64,000 bases of DNA, taken from assembly GCF_002205675.1 (NCBI RefSeq), contig NZ_NISK01000002.1, positions 310,001 to 374,000 on the forward strand, read 5' to 3'. This document shows, piece after piece, positions 8,543 to 17,396 of this stretch. The position numbers and the translations under genes are program-made. Source of the stretch: Sphingopyxis bauzanensis. Its GTDB lineage: Bacteria; Pseudomonadota; Alphaproteobacteria; Sphingomonadales; Sphingomonadaceae. How positions within the stretch are numbered: position 1 is the first letter of the stretch; each line of letters starts with the position of its first letter. The notes under the pieces were generated by a model, which was given only the letters and a program-made list of their open reading frames with translations, was not told where the DNA came from and did not search any database.

Positions 8543-9523
8543 TCAGCCTCCTCCCAGCGCCGGTGCGACCTGCCGGATGACGCGGATCGCTGCAGGCAAC
8601 ATCAGCACCCCGATCATCACCGGCAACATGCAGGCAACGAGCGGAATCGAAATCAGCACCGGCAGTCGATGCGCTTTTTCTTCGGCGCGCATCCGACGTT
8701 TTTCGCGCATTTCCGTGGCATAAACGCGGAGCGTCGTCGCGATGCTCGATCCTAGCTTGTCCGACTGGATGAGCAAGGTCGCAAAGGCGCGGATCTCGTC
8801 CACGCCCGAACGTTCCGCCATGGCGCGTAGCGCTTCTTCGCGGCTGGCACCGGCGCGTAGTTCGAGCGTCGTCTGCAACAATGTCTCAGCGACGAGTGGA
8901 TGGGAGGTGGTCATTTCGCGAGCAACGCGGTCAAGTGCGGCTTCGAGACCCATGCCGGCCTCAACGCAGACGAGCATGAGATCGAGACAGTCGGGGAAAC
9001 CGTTGACGACTTCCTGGCGGCGCCGATCGGCCTTAGCGGTAATGAAGAGATTGGGCAGCACCAGTCCCATGACCGCAAAGCCGGCGCCTTGAAGATAGAG
9101 GCTGAGCAGCGAGGGCGGTTCGCTTGAAAGCAGCTGCGGCAAGAGGATGGCGAGCGGCAGCACGACGATCAGAATGATGCGAACCAGGGTGAAGATCTTG
9201 GGCGCGGCGGGCGAGCGATAGCCGGCGGCCAGCATCTTGCGCTGCAAGGCCTTGGGATCGGAATCGCCGAGCGACAGGCCGCCGCGTTCGATGCGATCGG
9301 TCAACCGCGACCAGGCGCTGGCGCGGACGTTGGCCATGGTCAGCCGCGCCGCCGCGCTTTCAGACGCCATCGCCTCGCGCGACTGCGCATCAAGCCGATC
9401 AAGGACTAGGCGGCGGTTGGTCAGCGAGCGGAGCAGAAGAAAGGCGAGTCCCGAGACGAGGGCAAAGAGCAGCAGCAGGACGGTCCAGCGCATCAACGGC
9501 GTCAAGGCGATCAGTTCAATCAT
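8543..9523 (-). CDS. tadC: Tad pilus inner-membrane platform protein TadC
   Basis: Type II secretion F-domain inner-membrane protein of 326 residues, one of the two platform proteins that sit above the TadA/CpaF ATPase. It has an N-terminal membrane helix, a pair of helices near residues 110-155, the cytoplasmic T2SSF domain at about 160-290 (FPDCLDLMLVCVEAGMGLEA, VDEIRAFATLLIQSDKLGSS) and a C-terminal membrane helix (PLVACMLPVMIGVLMLPAA). AAGGTGTG precedes the ATG. It overlaps no neighbour and follows tadB by one base. Confidence 0.9.
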   Translation of the reverse strand: MIELIALTPLMRWTVLLLLFALVSGLAFLLLRSLTNRRLVLDRLDAQSREAMASESAAARLTMANVRASAWSRLTDRIERGGLSLGDSDPKALQRKMLAAGYRSPAAPKIFTLVRIILIVVLPLAILLPQLLSSEPPSLLSLYLQGAGFAVMGLVLPNLFITAKADRRRQEVVNGFPDCLDLMLVCVEAGMGLEAALDRVAREMTTSHPLVAETLLQTTLELRAGASREEALRAMAERSGVDEIRAFATLLIQSDKLGSSIATTLRVYATEMREKRRMRAEEKAHRLPVLISIPLVACMLPVMIGVLMLPAAIRVIRQVAPALGGG

Positions 9524-9524
9524 G

Positions 9525-10526
9525 TCACACCTTCAGATCGACCATGCGGCGGATCCAGAAGAAGCCGATCGTATATAGAGTTAGCAGCCCCATAAACCCG
9601 ATCGCGAAAATGCGGTCGCCCGCCACTTCGAGATAGAATTCGGGACGCGCGGCAAAAAGACCGGCAAAAGCCAGAATCGGGAGCACCGTCAGTATCAAAG
9701 CGGTCATGCGGCCTTCGGAGCTTAAGGCACGCACTTTCATGAACATGCTCGCGCGCTCGCGGATGACGCGTCCCAGATTCTCGAGAATCTCGGCCAGATT
9801 GCCGCCAGTCTCCATCTGCACGGACACCGACACGACGAACATGTCGATGTCGGTAAGCCCCCAGCGGTCGGCCATGCGCTGCAAGGCATCGCGCAGGCCA
9901 AAGCCGAAGGCGATTTCGTCGCTGACGATCCCGAATTCGGTCCCAACGGGGTCGGGCATTTCCTCCACCAGCAAGTTCAGCGCCGCGGGGATCGGATGAC
10001 CCGCGCGCAAGCCGCGAACAAAAACGTCGAGAGAAACGGGAAACTGGCTTTCCATGCGGCGGCGGCGCGCCTCGGCGCGGCGGCCGATGAACATCCAGGG
10101 GAGCAGGATGCCGACGACGACGCCCATGGCGACGGCAAGCTGGGTCACGCCCAAGGTGATCGCGGTGCCGGCGGTCGTGACCAGGATGAGGACGACTGCC
10201 GTAACGCCGGCGGCCGCGAGCGCCATGAAACCCAAGACTTCAAAAACCGAGCGGCGGATGTTGGCAGCGGTCAAGTTGCGATGAAATGCCCGGACCGCCC
10301 TGGACATCCATTCGGGGGCGCCCGGGATATCGCGCGGGACGTCCTTGCGAAGACGGCTGGCAACAATTTCGCGGTCGACGCCTGCCTCGATCATCCGCAG
10401 CCGCTCGTTGACGGCGCGGCTCTTGCTGCGCCGGTCGGCGATCGCGCTGCCGATCAGCTGGGCGACGAGCACCACAAACGCGAAAAGCGCTACCATGGTC
10501 AGCAGTCGAAGGATGCTGTCGTTCAT
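9525..10526 (-). CDS. tadB: Tad pilus inner-membrane platform protein TadB
   Basis: The second T2SSF-domain platform protein (333 residues). An N-terminal membrane helix (RLLTMVALFAFVVLVAQLIG) is followed by two central helices at about 95-150 and a cytoplasmic F domain (FPVSLDVFVRGLRAGHPIPA, FVVSVSVQMETGGNLAEILE). Two C-terminal helices complete the fold. The paired order tadB-tadC downstream of the cpaF ATPase is standard for Tad systems. The gene starts right at the end of cpaF (stop at 10528). Confidence 0.9.
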   Translation of the reverse strand: MNDSILRLLTMVALFAFVVLVAQLIGSAIADRRSKSRAVNERLRMIEAGVDREIVASRLRKDVPRDIPGAPEWMSRAVRAFHRNLTAANIRRSVFEVLGFMALAAAGVTAVVLILVTTAGTAITLGVTQLAVAMGVVVGILLPWMFIGRRAEARRRRMESQFPVSLDVFVRGLRAGHPIPAALNLLVEEMPDPVGTEFGIVSDEIAFGFGLRDALQRMADRWGLTDIDMFVVSVSVQMETGGNLAEILENLGRVIRERASMFMKVRALSSEGRMTALILTVLPILAFAGLFAARPEFYLEVAGDRIFAIGFMGLLTLYTIGFFWIRRMVDLKV

Positions 10527-10527
10527 G

Positions 10528-11910
10528 TCAGTTCACGGGACGGTCGGGCCGGAACAAGTCGGGCGACAGCTCGATGCCATGAGATTGCAATGTATCGAGG
10601 AATTTGGGGCGAATCCCGGTGGCCTCGAAATGGCCGATGACGCGGTTGTCGGCATCGCGGCCGCTCATGCGGAAAATGAAGATATCCTGCATGGTGACGA
10701 TTTCGCCTTCCATGCCGGTAATTTCAGACAGGCTGAGCAAGCGGCGCCTACCGTCGGACAAGCGGCCGATCTGGACAACGACATTGATCGCCGAGGCGAT
10801 CTGAGCGCGCGCGGCGCGCGGGGACATTTCGATGCCGCTCATGCTGATCATCTGCTCGACGCGGGCGAGCGCATCGCGCGCGGTGTTGGCGTGGACGGTG
10901 GTCATCGAACCGTCATGGCCGGTGTTCATCGCCTGCAGCATGTCGAACGCCTCGCCGGCGCGAACTTCGCCGATGATGATGCGGTCGGGGCGCATGCGCA
11001 GCGCGTTCTTGACCAGATCGCGCTGGGTCACTTCGCCCTTGCCCTCGATATTGGCGGGGCGAGTTTCGAGCCGTGCGACATGCGCCTGTTGCAGTTGCAA
11101 TTCGGCCGAGTCCTCGATCGTCACGATGCGCTCGCGTTCGTCGATGTAGGATGACACAGCGTTCAGCAGGGTCGTCTTGCCGGACCCCGTACCACCCGAA
11201 ATCAAGATGTTACGCCGCGCAGCGACGACACCCTGCAACACTTCTGCGATAGCGACGGGGACACTGCCGAACTCTACGAGCTTGGCCATGTTGATCGGAA
11301 TATGCGAAAATTTGCGGATCGACAGTAGCGACCCGTCGAGGGCAAGCGGTGGGGCGATCGCGTTGACGCGCGAACCGTCGGGCAGGCGCGCGTCGACGAA
11401 GGGCGAGGATTCATCGATCCGGCGACCGACGCCGCTGGCGATCTTCTGGATAATGCGGAACAGGTGGCGCTCGTCCTTGAAGCGCGTGGCGACCTTCTCG
11501 AGCACGCCCATGCGTTCGACAAAAACCGTATCGTGGCCGTTGACGAGAATGTCGGTGATCGTGCCATCCTGCAGCAACGGTTCGAGCGGCCCGAGACCGA
11601 GCAGTTCGTCGAGGACATCGCTGACCAGCAGGCGCCGTTCGGCGGCGGTCAGCGCCATCTGATGACGGCCGAGGATATTGGCGATCACATCGCCCGCTTC
11701 GGTCTCGATCTGAGCGCGCGACATCTTGTCGAGCTGGGCGAGATTGATCTCGTCGAGCAGTTCGCGGTGGACCTGAACCTTCAGCGAGAGCAATGCGGCG
11801 CTGCGCGTGCTCTCGGCGCCCGCCTGCGCCATTTCGCCAACGGGGGCGGCGCCAGCCTCAGATGCTTCGGCATTGGCCTTGGCCTGCTTCTGTTTTTGCA
11901 GCTGCCACAT
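10528..11910 (-). CDS. cpaF: Tad pilus assembly ATPase CpaF/TadA
   Basis: Hexameric secretion ATPase that powers Flp pilus assembly and, in some systems, retraction; 460 residues. The Walker A motif is [12 protein letters not shown] (about residue 243), the Asp and His boxes are around [16 protein letters not shown], and the Walker B region is [20 protein letters not shown], followed by TTVHAN. I start at the ATG at 11910 (MWQLQKQKQ), four bases after the cpaE stop; the longer upstream frame is just cpaE read out of frame. The N-terminal 50 residues are a linker rich in Ala/Gln/Lys. The gene is in the middle of the operon, with tadB directly downstream. Confidence 0.93.
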   Translation of the reverse strand: MWQLQKQKQAKANAEASEAGAAPVGEMAQAGAESTRSAALLSLKVQVHRELLDEINLAQLDKMSRAQIETEAGDVIANILGRHQMALTAAERRLLVSDVLDELLGLGPLEPLLQDGTITDILVNGHDTVFVERMGVLEKVATRFKDERHLFRIIQKIASGVGRRIDESSPFVDARLPDGSRVNAIAPPLALDGSLLSIRKFSHIPINMAKLVEFGSVPVAIAEVLQGVVAARRNILISGGTGSGKTTLLNAVSSYIDERERIVTIEDSAELQLQQAHVARLETRPANIEGKGEVTQRDLVKNALRMRPDRIIIGEVRAGEAFDMLQAMNTGHDGSMTTVHANTARDALARVEQMISMSGIEMSPRAARAQIASAINVVVQIGRLSDGRRRLLSLSEITGMEGEIVTMQDIFIFRMSGRDADNRVIGHFEATGIRPKFLDTLQSHGIELSPDLFRPDRPVN

Positions 11911-11914
11911 GAAA

Positions 11915-13105
11915 TTACACCTTGCCCAGAGCCGCGATGACAAGGTCGGACAGCGCCGCGAGGTCGGTTGCGACTTTATTCTTGCGCGCGACCGACCCGA
12001 CCAACACCCCTTGGTCCTGCGCCGATTGCACGACGGCATAGTCGCTGTGGATCGACGCAAAGACCGGATAATGGAGCGCATCGGCGGCTTCGTTTACGCC
12101 GATGGTGCGGAACATGCGTTTTTCGATCCGATTGGCGACAACGCGAATGCGGTCGGCGCCGATGCCGGTGTCCTCGAACAAGGTAAGCCGCCGCCGCGCC
12201 TGGCGCAAACTGCCGATCGACAGGTCGACGACCAGGAGGATCAGGTCGGCCTTGTCGATCGCCGACAAGGTCCAGTTGGCCCAGTTGCCGGGCAGGTCCA
12301 GGATGACATGGTCATATTGGCGCCGGGCGAGTTCGATGACGCGCATCAGGCGGTCGGCGTCGATCGCTTCGAGCGGCGCGATCTTTTCGGGCGCGGCAAT
12401 GACCGCGACCCCATCGTCGCCCAGCGCGGCAACGCTGCGCAGCAGCTCGCCGTCGACGCGATCACCAGCCTCGAGCAGATGCTCCATGGTGAGGGTCGTG
12501 GTACGCCCGAGATAGGAGGCCGCGTTGCCGAATTGCAGATCAAGATCGATCAGGCAGCAACCGCGCGGGCTGTTGGCGCCCAAGGAATAGGCCAGATGTG
12601 TCGCCACGGTGGTGGCACCGATGCCGCCGACGCTTTGCGCAATCGCGATGACGGGTGCCAGATCGCCGTCAGTATCGGTCGCCTTGGCCGACAGCGCGAG
12701 CAGGTTGTTGACGACATCGTCAAATTCGGCACGTTGCACCGGCAGCGCGATCACGTCCTGGACGCCTTGGCGGATCAGTGCGCGGGTCGTCGCGAAATCG
12801 GCGTCGCGCATCGCGACGACCAGCGGCAGGCCGGGAAAGCGGGTGCGCAGCCCGGTCAATCGCTGCATCGATTGCGGCTCGTCGCCGCGCAGCTCGACTA
12901 CGAGCACTTCGGCGTCGCCGACCATGTCGGCGGTGATCAATTCCCCGGCATCGACATGCACCAGTTCAAACGCCAGCGACGAGTATTCTTCGTGCGCCAT
13001 GGCCGAGCGGGCAAATGCCTCTTCGGAAATCAGCAGTTTGATCTTGCAACTCAAGCGGAGAAACCCTGGATTGGCGGGGTTAGTTATGTCCATGTTCTTG
13101 CCCAC
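11915..13105 (-). CDS. cpaE: Pilus assembly/localisation protein CpaE (MinD-like)
   Basis: ParA/MinD-family protein with an N-terminal receiver-like domain (residues about 15-130), used to position the Tad machinery, typically at a cell pole. The P-loop is a deviant version, SVGGIGATTVATHLAYSLG (about residue 150), where the normal Lys-Gly-Gly pattern is altered as in other CpaE proteins. LIDLDLQFGNAASYLGR and DHVILDLPGNW mark the Switch/Walker B regions. I chose the GTG at 13105 (MGKNMDITNP) because GGAAGG lies 7 bases before it; an ATG at 13093 is the alternative. The frame is open upstream but that stretch overlaps the cpaD-like gene. Confidence 0.88.
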   Translation of the reverse strand: MGKNMDITNPANPGFLRLSCKIKLLISEEAFARSAMAHEEYSSLAFELVHVDAGELITADMVGDAEVLVVELRGDEPQSMQRLTGLRTRFPGLPLVVAMRDADFATTRALIRQGVQDVIALPVQRAEFDDVVNNLLALSAKATDTDGDLAPVIAIAQSVGGIGATTVATHLAYSLGANSPRGCCLIDLDLQFGNAASYLGRTTTLTMEHLLEAGDRVDGELLRSVAALGDDGVAVIAAPEKIAPLEAIDADRLMRVIELARRQYDHVILDLPGNWANWTLSAIDKADLILLVVDLSIGSLRQARRRLTLFEDTGIGADRIRVVANRIEKRMFRTIGVNEAADALHYPVFASIHSDYAVVQSAQDQGVLVGSVARKNKVATDLAALSDLVIAALGKV

Positions 13106-13121
13106 GCTGTCGCCTTCCGTC

Positions 13122-13385
13122 TTACTGCGGCGAGCCGGTCTTGGTGTCGGTGGTGCGGATCGTGTCGGGCTGCTTAACCTTGTCGTTCCGATACCGATCG
13201 ACCGCCGCGCCCGCCTTTGCCGCCTCGGTGGACGGAATGGCGGTGTCATATTGCGGGTCGGGATTGACAACCTGCGCGGCCATGGTCTGACGCACCGCAT
13301 TGCCAAAGGTGGCATCGGTCGGCGTACAACCGCTGGCAAGACCGGCAAGCGCCAGGGCTGTCATCAGGCGACGATCAATATTCAT
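13122..13385 (-). CDS. Short CpaD-like lipoprotein
   Basis: An 87-residue lipoprotein in the operon position normally held by cpaD (between cpaC and cpaE). The lipobox is GLASGC (Cys at about residue 20). The rest, TFGNAVRQTMAAQVVNPDPQ and AGAAVDRYRNDKV, resembles only the C-terminal half of CpaD, which is normally about 200 residues long. So the N-terminal domain is missing, yet the signal peptide and lipobox are intact, pointing to a compact functional form rather than simple truncation. It overlaps the end of cpaC by 11 bases. CpaD-type proteins work at the outer membrane with the CpaC secretin. Confidence 0.7.
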   Translation of the reverse strand: MNIDRRLMTALALAGLASGCTPTDATFGNAVRQTMAAQVVNPDPQYDTAIPSTEAAKAGAAVDRYRNDKVKQPDTIRTTDTKTGSPQ

Positions 13386-14847
13386 AGCCGGTTCCCTCCT
13401 TGGGCGTGCTGGTCGCGCCCGACGCGGCGGGAGCCTTCATCTGTTGCTGGACGCCGGGGATTGCCGGGACGGCATTGTCGGTGCGACCGAGCAGGAACAG
13501 GTCCAGCTCGGTCGGATCGCCGACCCGCTCGGTCGGCAGCACCACCTGGTTTGGCTTGATCGGTTGGACCAACCGCGGGGTGACGACGATCAGCAGTTCG
13601 GTTTCGCCGCGCTGGAACCCCGAAGAACGGAACAGCGATCCGATGATCGGGATCGACCCGAGCAGCGGCACCTGTTTCACGGTCGTCCGGAAATCCTGAC
13701 GGATCAGCCCGGCGATTGCAAAGGATTCGCCGTCGCGCAGTTCGAGCGTGGTCGAAGCGCGGCGGGTCTGGAGCCCCGGGATGGTGATGTCGTTCAGGAT
13801 GATCGAGTTTTGCGGATCGATCGAGCTGACTTCGGGCTCGACAATCATGTTGATGACGCCATCGGCCAAGATCGTGGGCGTAAAGCCCAGGCTGACCCCG
13901 AACGGCTTGAATTCGATGGTGATGCTGGCGCCGCCTGCCCCGCCAACGCCACCGCCGCCCTGAACGACCGGGATCGGAAATTCGCCGCCGGCGAGGAAGC
14001 TGGCCTTCTCGCCCGACAGCGCGACGAGCGTCGGTTCGGCCAGCGTCTTGGCCAGCCCCTTGTCCTCGAGACTGTCGAGCACGCCCAAAATATCGAGTCC
14101 GCCGAGGCTAAAGCTTTTGCGGAAAATTCCGAAACTGTCGGTGATCGACGAAAGGCGCAGCACGCCTTCGCCGGTGCCTGCGCCGGGTGTCAGCGATGCG
14201 CCCGCGCCGGTCACACCGTCAAAGCTGCCCGACCCGTTGCGGAAAAAGCCGCTGACGCCGATCTCCTTGCCGGTTTGGCGGCTGATTTCGGAAAAACGCA
14301 CCTCCAGCATCACCTGCTGGCTCGACCCGATACCCATCATGTTGACGACTTTTTCGCCGGCATAGGTAGTGGCGATCTGCACCGCATTCTGGGCGGCAGC
14401 GGCGCTGCTGACGACGCCCGACAGTACGACCGCATCATTCGCGATGCGCGCGCTGATATTTTCGCCCGGCATCAGTTCGCCCAGCTGGCGGCGCAGCGAC
14501 AGGACATCGGGACCGACGGCAATGTCCATGATCGCCATGACGCGGCCGCCCTTGTCGTAAACGGTCAGGCTGGTCGCCCCCAGTTTTTTGCCGAGGACGT
14601 AGATCGAGCGGTCGGAAATCGGCATGATGTCGGCGATTTCTTCGGACCCGATCATCGCGCGGCCGAACGGGCGGTCGAGTGTGACGGTCTGGCTCTTGTT
14701 CAGCGGGACGTCGAGCTGACCCGCGCGGACGCCGCCGTCATAGCCCGATTGGGCCTGCGCCGCGGGCATCGCGGTGACAAGCGCCAGCGGCAGCGCGATC
14801 GAACAGGCGATCCGGCGCAGCGCAAGGGTGGGGACATCACGAACCAT
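13375..14847 (-). CDS. cpaC: Flp pilus outer-membrane secretin CpaC/RcpA
   Basis: Secretin that forms the outer-membrane channel of the Flp pilus (490 residues). A signal peptide (about 1-32, ending AAQAQ) is followed by the pilus N-terminal domain with the VPLNKSQTVTLDRP segment, a BON-like domain near 115-170, and the GspD-type secretin core from about residue 185 (MLEVRFSEISRQTGKEIGVS) to the C-terminal beta-barrel region (VKQVPLLGSIPIIGSLFRS, ELLIVVTPRLVQPI). The C-terminal tail is low-complexity. Start ATG at 14847 with ACGAGGTC upstream; the start overlaps the end of cpaB by 11 bases. Confidence 0.93.
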   Translation of the reverse strand: MVRDVPTLALRRIACSIALPLALVTAMPAAQAQSGYDGGVRAGQLDVPLNKSQTVTLDRPFGRAMIGSEEIADIMPISDRSIYVLGKKLGATSLTVYDKGGRVMAIMDIAVGPDVLSLRRQLGELMPGENISARIANDAVVLSGVVSSAAAAQNAVQIATTYAGEKVVNMMGIGSSQQVMLEVRFSEISRQTGKEIGVSGFFRNGSGSFDGVTGAGASLTPGAGTGEGVLRLSSITDSFGIFRKSFSLGGLDILGVLDSLEDKGLAKTLAEPTLVALSGEKASFLAGGEFPIPVVQGGGGVGGAGGASITIEFKPFGVSLGFTPTILADGVINMIVEPEVSSIDPQNSIILNDITIPGLQTRRASTTLELRDGESFAIAGLIRQDFRTTVKQVPLLGSIPIIGSLFRSSGFQRGETELLIVVTPRLVQPIKPNQVVLPTERVGDPTELDLFLLGRTDNAVPAIPGVQQQMKAPAASGATSTPKEGTGYEY

Positions 14848-15793
14848 GACGTTTGACCTCGTAAGTTGTCGGGGCGGTGCCGCGGACGATTTCTACCGTC
14901 GGACCGGCGGGGCGCGGCGGCGCCGCGGGGGTGGAAGGCCGCGGTGCGGCATAGCGCGGGGCGCCCATCGGCGCCTCGCTGAAAAAGCCGGGTGGCAATC
15001 CCGCGAGGCCAGGCGATGCGTTTTGCGCGCGGCGCGATGGCGCCGAGCGCCAGCCGCTGCCCAGATCCTGTTGGGTGACGGTCATATTGGCGCCATCTTC
15101 GACACTGGTGACATTGCGCAGCGCGAGCGAGACGGTGCCGACCTCTTGCGCCAGCGCGATCTTTTGCGCGCCGACTGCGTCCACCTCGAGAGTGGCGGTC
15201 TTGGCAACCTTGGGATCGGTCGCCTTGTTATCGGCGACCTGGTCGATCGCGATGACGCGAATCTTTTCGAGCACGATGTCGGTCATCTGGTCCTTGTCGT
15301 TGGCATCCTGCCCGCCCATTTCCCGGGTCACCAGTACGTCGACGACATCGCCGGGCGACACCATGCCGCCAACGCCCGATACGGCGTCAATGCCAACCGC
15401 CACGGCGCGCATGCCGTCGGGCAGCAGCGCCGAGATGCTGGCGCGGCCATCAGCACCGCTGATATTGGAAGCCAATATGGGTTCGCCGACCACTAGCGGC
15501 CGTAGCGCGACGCGCGGCCCCTTGGGATTGTTGACGACGCCGATCGAGGTTCTGAAGGCGCCTTCCGGGAGCGACCCCGCGGGCCAGCCAACTAGTTTCG
15601 TATTCTGAGCGGTTAGAACGGCGCCAAATTCCAGCGGCTGCGACGCCACGAGAACCTGAACCAATTGGAGCTGTTCCGATTTTCGCTGCTCTCGCTGCTC
15701 AACCCCGCGGAAAAAGCTATTAGCTAAGAACACGACGAGCAGCCCTATTACGAGTGCCACCCCTACAACAATTTTGTTTCGCCCCACAAACAT
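14837..15793 (-). CDS. cpaB: Flp pilus assembly protein CpaB/RcpC
   Basis: Periplasmic or outer-membrane partner of the secretin, 318 residues. One N-terminal membrane segment (KIVVGVALVIGLLVVFLANS) is followed by a SAF-type domain (about 45-105: VLVASQPLEFGAVLTAQNTK and RVALRPLVVGEPIL) and the RcpC core (MRAVAVGIDAVSGVGGMVSP, GDVVDVLVTRE). The last 70 residues are rich in Pro/Ala/Arg. The start is the ATG at 15793 with a G-rich ribosome binding site; the frame is open further upstream through the intergenic hairpin but that part is not expected to be coding. Confidence 0.9.
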   Translation of the reverse strand: MFVGRNKIVVGVALVIGLLVVFLANSFFRGVEQREQRKSEQLQLVQVLVASQPLEFGAVLTAQNTKLVGWPAGSLPEGAFRTSIGVVNNPKGPRVALRPLVVGEPILASNISGADGRASISALLPDGMRAVAVGIDAVSGVGGMVSPGDVVDVLVTREMGGQDANDKDQMTDIVLEKIRVIAIDQVADNKATDPKVAKTATLEVDAVGAQKIALAQEVGTVSLALRNVTSVEDGANMTVTQQDLGSGWRSAPSRRAQNASPGLAGLPPGFFSEAPMGAPRYAAPRPSTPAAPPRPAGPTVEIVRGTAPTTYEVKRHGS

Positions 15794-15815
15794 AACGCCC
15801 CCCCAAAGGTATGAA

Positions 15816-15852
15816 TTGGGAGGCAATGGCGGTTTTCGCCAACGCCCCCCAA
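15816..15852 (-). promoter_or_regulatory. Hairpin between flp pilin and cpaB
   Basis: An imperfect inverted repeat fills half of the 73-base gap between the pilin stop and cpaB. On the minus strand TTGGGGGGCG and TTGGCG pair with CCGCCA and CTCCCAA around an AAAA loop. There is no T-run. Such hairpins after pilin genes often stabilise the abundant pilin transcript or attenuate downstream genes; that role is inferred. Confidence 0.5.
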
Positions 15853-15866
15853 CCACAAGACAATTA

Positions 15867-16043
15867 TTAGGGGTTCGTCGCAGCAATATCGGCGGTTGCA
15901 CGATCCATCGCTGCACCGATGGCGGTACCAAGGTTGGTAGCTGCCAAGGCAATGCCGGTGCCTACGATCGCGAGGATCAGGGCATATTCAGCAGCCGAAG
16001 CGCCGCTTTCGTCACGCACGAAATTTTTCAAAAAATTCTTCAT
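15867..16043 (-). CDS. flp: Flp/Fap-type major pilin
   Basis: Major Flp pilin of 58 residues. The N-terminal leader MKNFLKNFVRDESG is followed by the processed start ASAAEYALILAIVGTGIALA, which contains the Flp motif with the conserved Glu-Tyr. Cleavage by CpaA is expected after the Gly at about residue 14. I chose the ATG at 16043 since AAGGAG lies 8 bases upstream of it; an ATG two codons earlier is too close to that site. It is first in the minus-strand operon and is presumably the most abundant product. Confidence 0.93.
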   Translation of the reverse strand: MKNFLKNFVRDESGASAAEYALILAIVGTGIALAATNLGTAIGAAMDRATADIAATNP

Positions 16044-16565
16044 GATCATTCTCCTTTGATCCGCCAACCGAGAAAGGCGGTTTGCCGGACCAATCCCCCC
16101 CATGGAGATGGTCAGACAGTCCTGTGGAAGGAGCAATGGAACCGACGCGACCCGGTGTTTTATCCGGCTAGTGCCGGTTCTACCTGTCAATGCGGCCCCC
16201 CACATGGAACGACCATGATTCAACGCCTTTTCGCCCCCCTCGTCAACACAAAATTAACACAATTAAACAAGGCCTTATTGGTTATTTTTTGTTAACCATG
16301 ATGCGAATAGCCGCAATTTCGGTTTTACTGCCGATCGATTTATGCGTGATTCGCAATGCCGCGTAACAGTCTGTTACCGCGACGGAATTGCTTGACAGAT
16401 TCGGTTAACAAGGCGGCGGCCTCCTCCGCGTCCCTGCCGCCGCACGCGCCGACGCGCCCCGTCACGGGACAATTCCGCGCGCCAATGCCGGGAACCCGAT
16501 GGCCGCCAATGATTTATTAACCATGTCGGCTTTACTTATCGGCCATAACAACGAATAGGTGGACA
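16044..16565. other. Intergenic region between flp and the divergent membrane-protein gene
   Basis: About 520 bases without a gene. The part from 16230 to 16320 is markedly AT-rich (AAATTAACACAATTAAAC and TTGTTAACC) and probably holds the flp promoter region; I cannot assign exact hexamers. Several GTTAAC-type palindromes occur (around 16290, 16405 and 16518). The DUF2569-like gene on the plus strand starts at the other end. Confidence 0.5.
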
Positions 16566-17357
16566 ATGGTGGGTACCCGCTTCGACGCAATGAAGACCCG
16601 GCTGTTTCGGCAGAGCGTCCGTTTTGTCGCGCCGCTGGAGGACAAATCGCGGCTGCTGCTGCTCGGCTGGACCATCGTCGTCGCCGCTGCCTGCTTGCTC
16701 CGCATCGCCTTTCCGGTCACCCCGGCCGCCGGGATTGTCGACGCGCTGATACTGTACGTCCCGCACATGCTGATCCTGACCAGCCCCTTTCTCGCTTATT
16801 GGGCCGCCAACGCTCTATTCCCGCGCGGCACCGAATTCGCGCAGCCAGAAATCCGGCTGGCCCGGCTGGGCAGCTGGCGTCCCCTGAACGCCCTGTCGGC
16901 GCGCGACCACCCCGCCTTTGGCCCGGTAGGGATCATGGCGTCGCTGTTGATCGGCATGTTGCTGAACGTCCCGATCCGCACCGCGGAATTCATGACCGCG
17001 GTCCCCGCGATGACCGGATCGGCACCGCAATGGGGCCAGATGATCTATATGGCGATGGCGACCGACCTGATCGCGATGAACTTTCTCTATACGCTATGTT
17101 TCTTCATGGCTCTGCGCCGCCATCCCTTTTTCCCCCGGATGCTGCTACTGACCTGGGGGCTGGACGTGGCATCGCAGGTCCTGGTCGCCAACTATGTCGG
17201 CGGCGCGCCATTCCTGCCCGCCAGCGTCGCCGCCTCGATCGCGCCTTTGCTCGATAGCAACCTCAAGAAAGCGGCGATCAGCATCGCGATCTGGCTGCCG
17301 TACCTGCTGCTCTCGGAACGGGTAAACGTCACCTACCGCTGGCGCCAGTCGGCCTGA
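16566..17357 (+). CDS. DUF2569-like membrane protein
   Basis: A 263-residue inner-membrane protein with about five hydrophobic segments (LLLLGWTIVVAAACLLRIAF, ALILYVPHMLILTSPFLAYW, VGIMASLLIGMLLNVP, MIYMAMATDLIAMNFLYTLC, ISIAIWLPYLLLS). The C-terminal pattern IWLPYLLLSERVNVTY matches the W.PY...S.RV..T ending typical of DUF2569 proteins; the N-terminal part is longer than in that family. The ATG at 16566 is preceded by AGGTGGA; an ATG at 16590 is possible. Function unknown. It stands between the pilus operon and the glycan genes and converges on the GT25 gene. Confidence 0.65.
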   Translation: MVGTRFDAMKTRLFRQSVRFVAPLEDKSRLLLLGWTIVVAAACLLRIAFPVTPAAGIVDALILYVPHMLILTSPFLAYWAANALFPRGTEFAQPEIRLARLGSWRPLNALSARDHPAFGPVGIMASLLIGMLLNVPIRTAEFMTAVPAMTGSAPQWGQMIYMAMATDLIAMNFLYTLCFFMALRRHPFFPRMLLLTWGLDVASQVLVANYVGGAPFLPASVAASIAPLLDSNLKKAAISIAIWLPYLLLSERVNVTYRWRQSA

Positions 17358-17396
17358 CGCCGAAGGTCGGGCCGCAAGCAGAATCCGCCGCCATCA

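Noticed and set aside
11807..13177. 456-codon open frame on the plus strand
   Set aside because: Antisense of cpaE and the start of cpaF, no family character, no ribosome binding site.
13300..14856. 518-codon open frame on the plus strand
   Set aside because: It is the antisense of cpaC; its composition (Asp/Arg/Gln-rich, no hydrophobic core) is typical of a shadow frame in GC-rich DNA.
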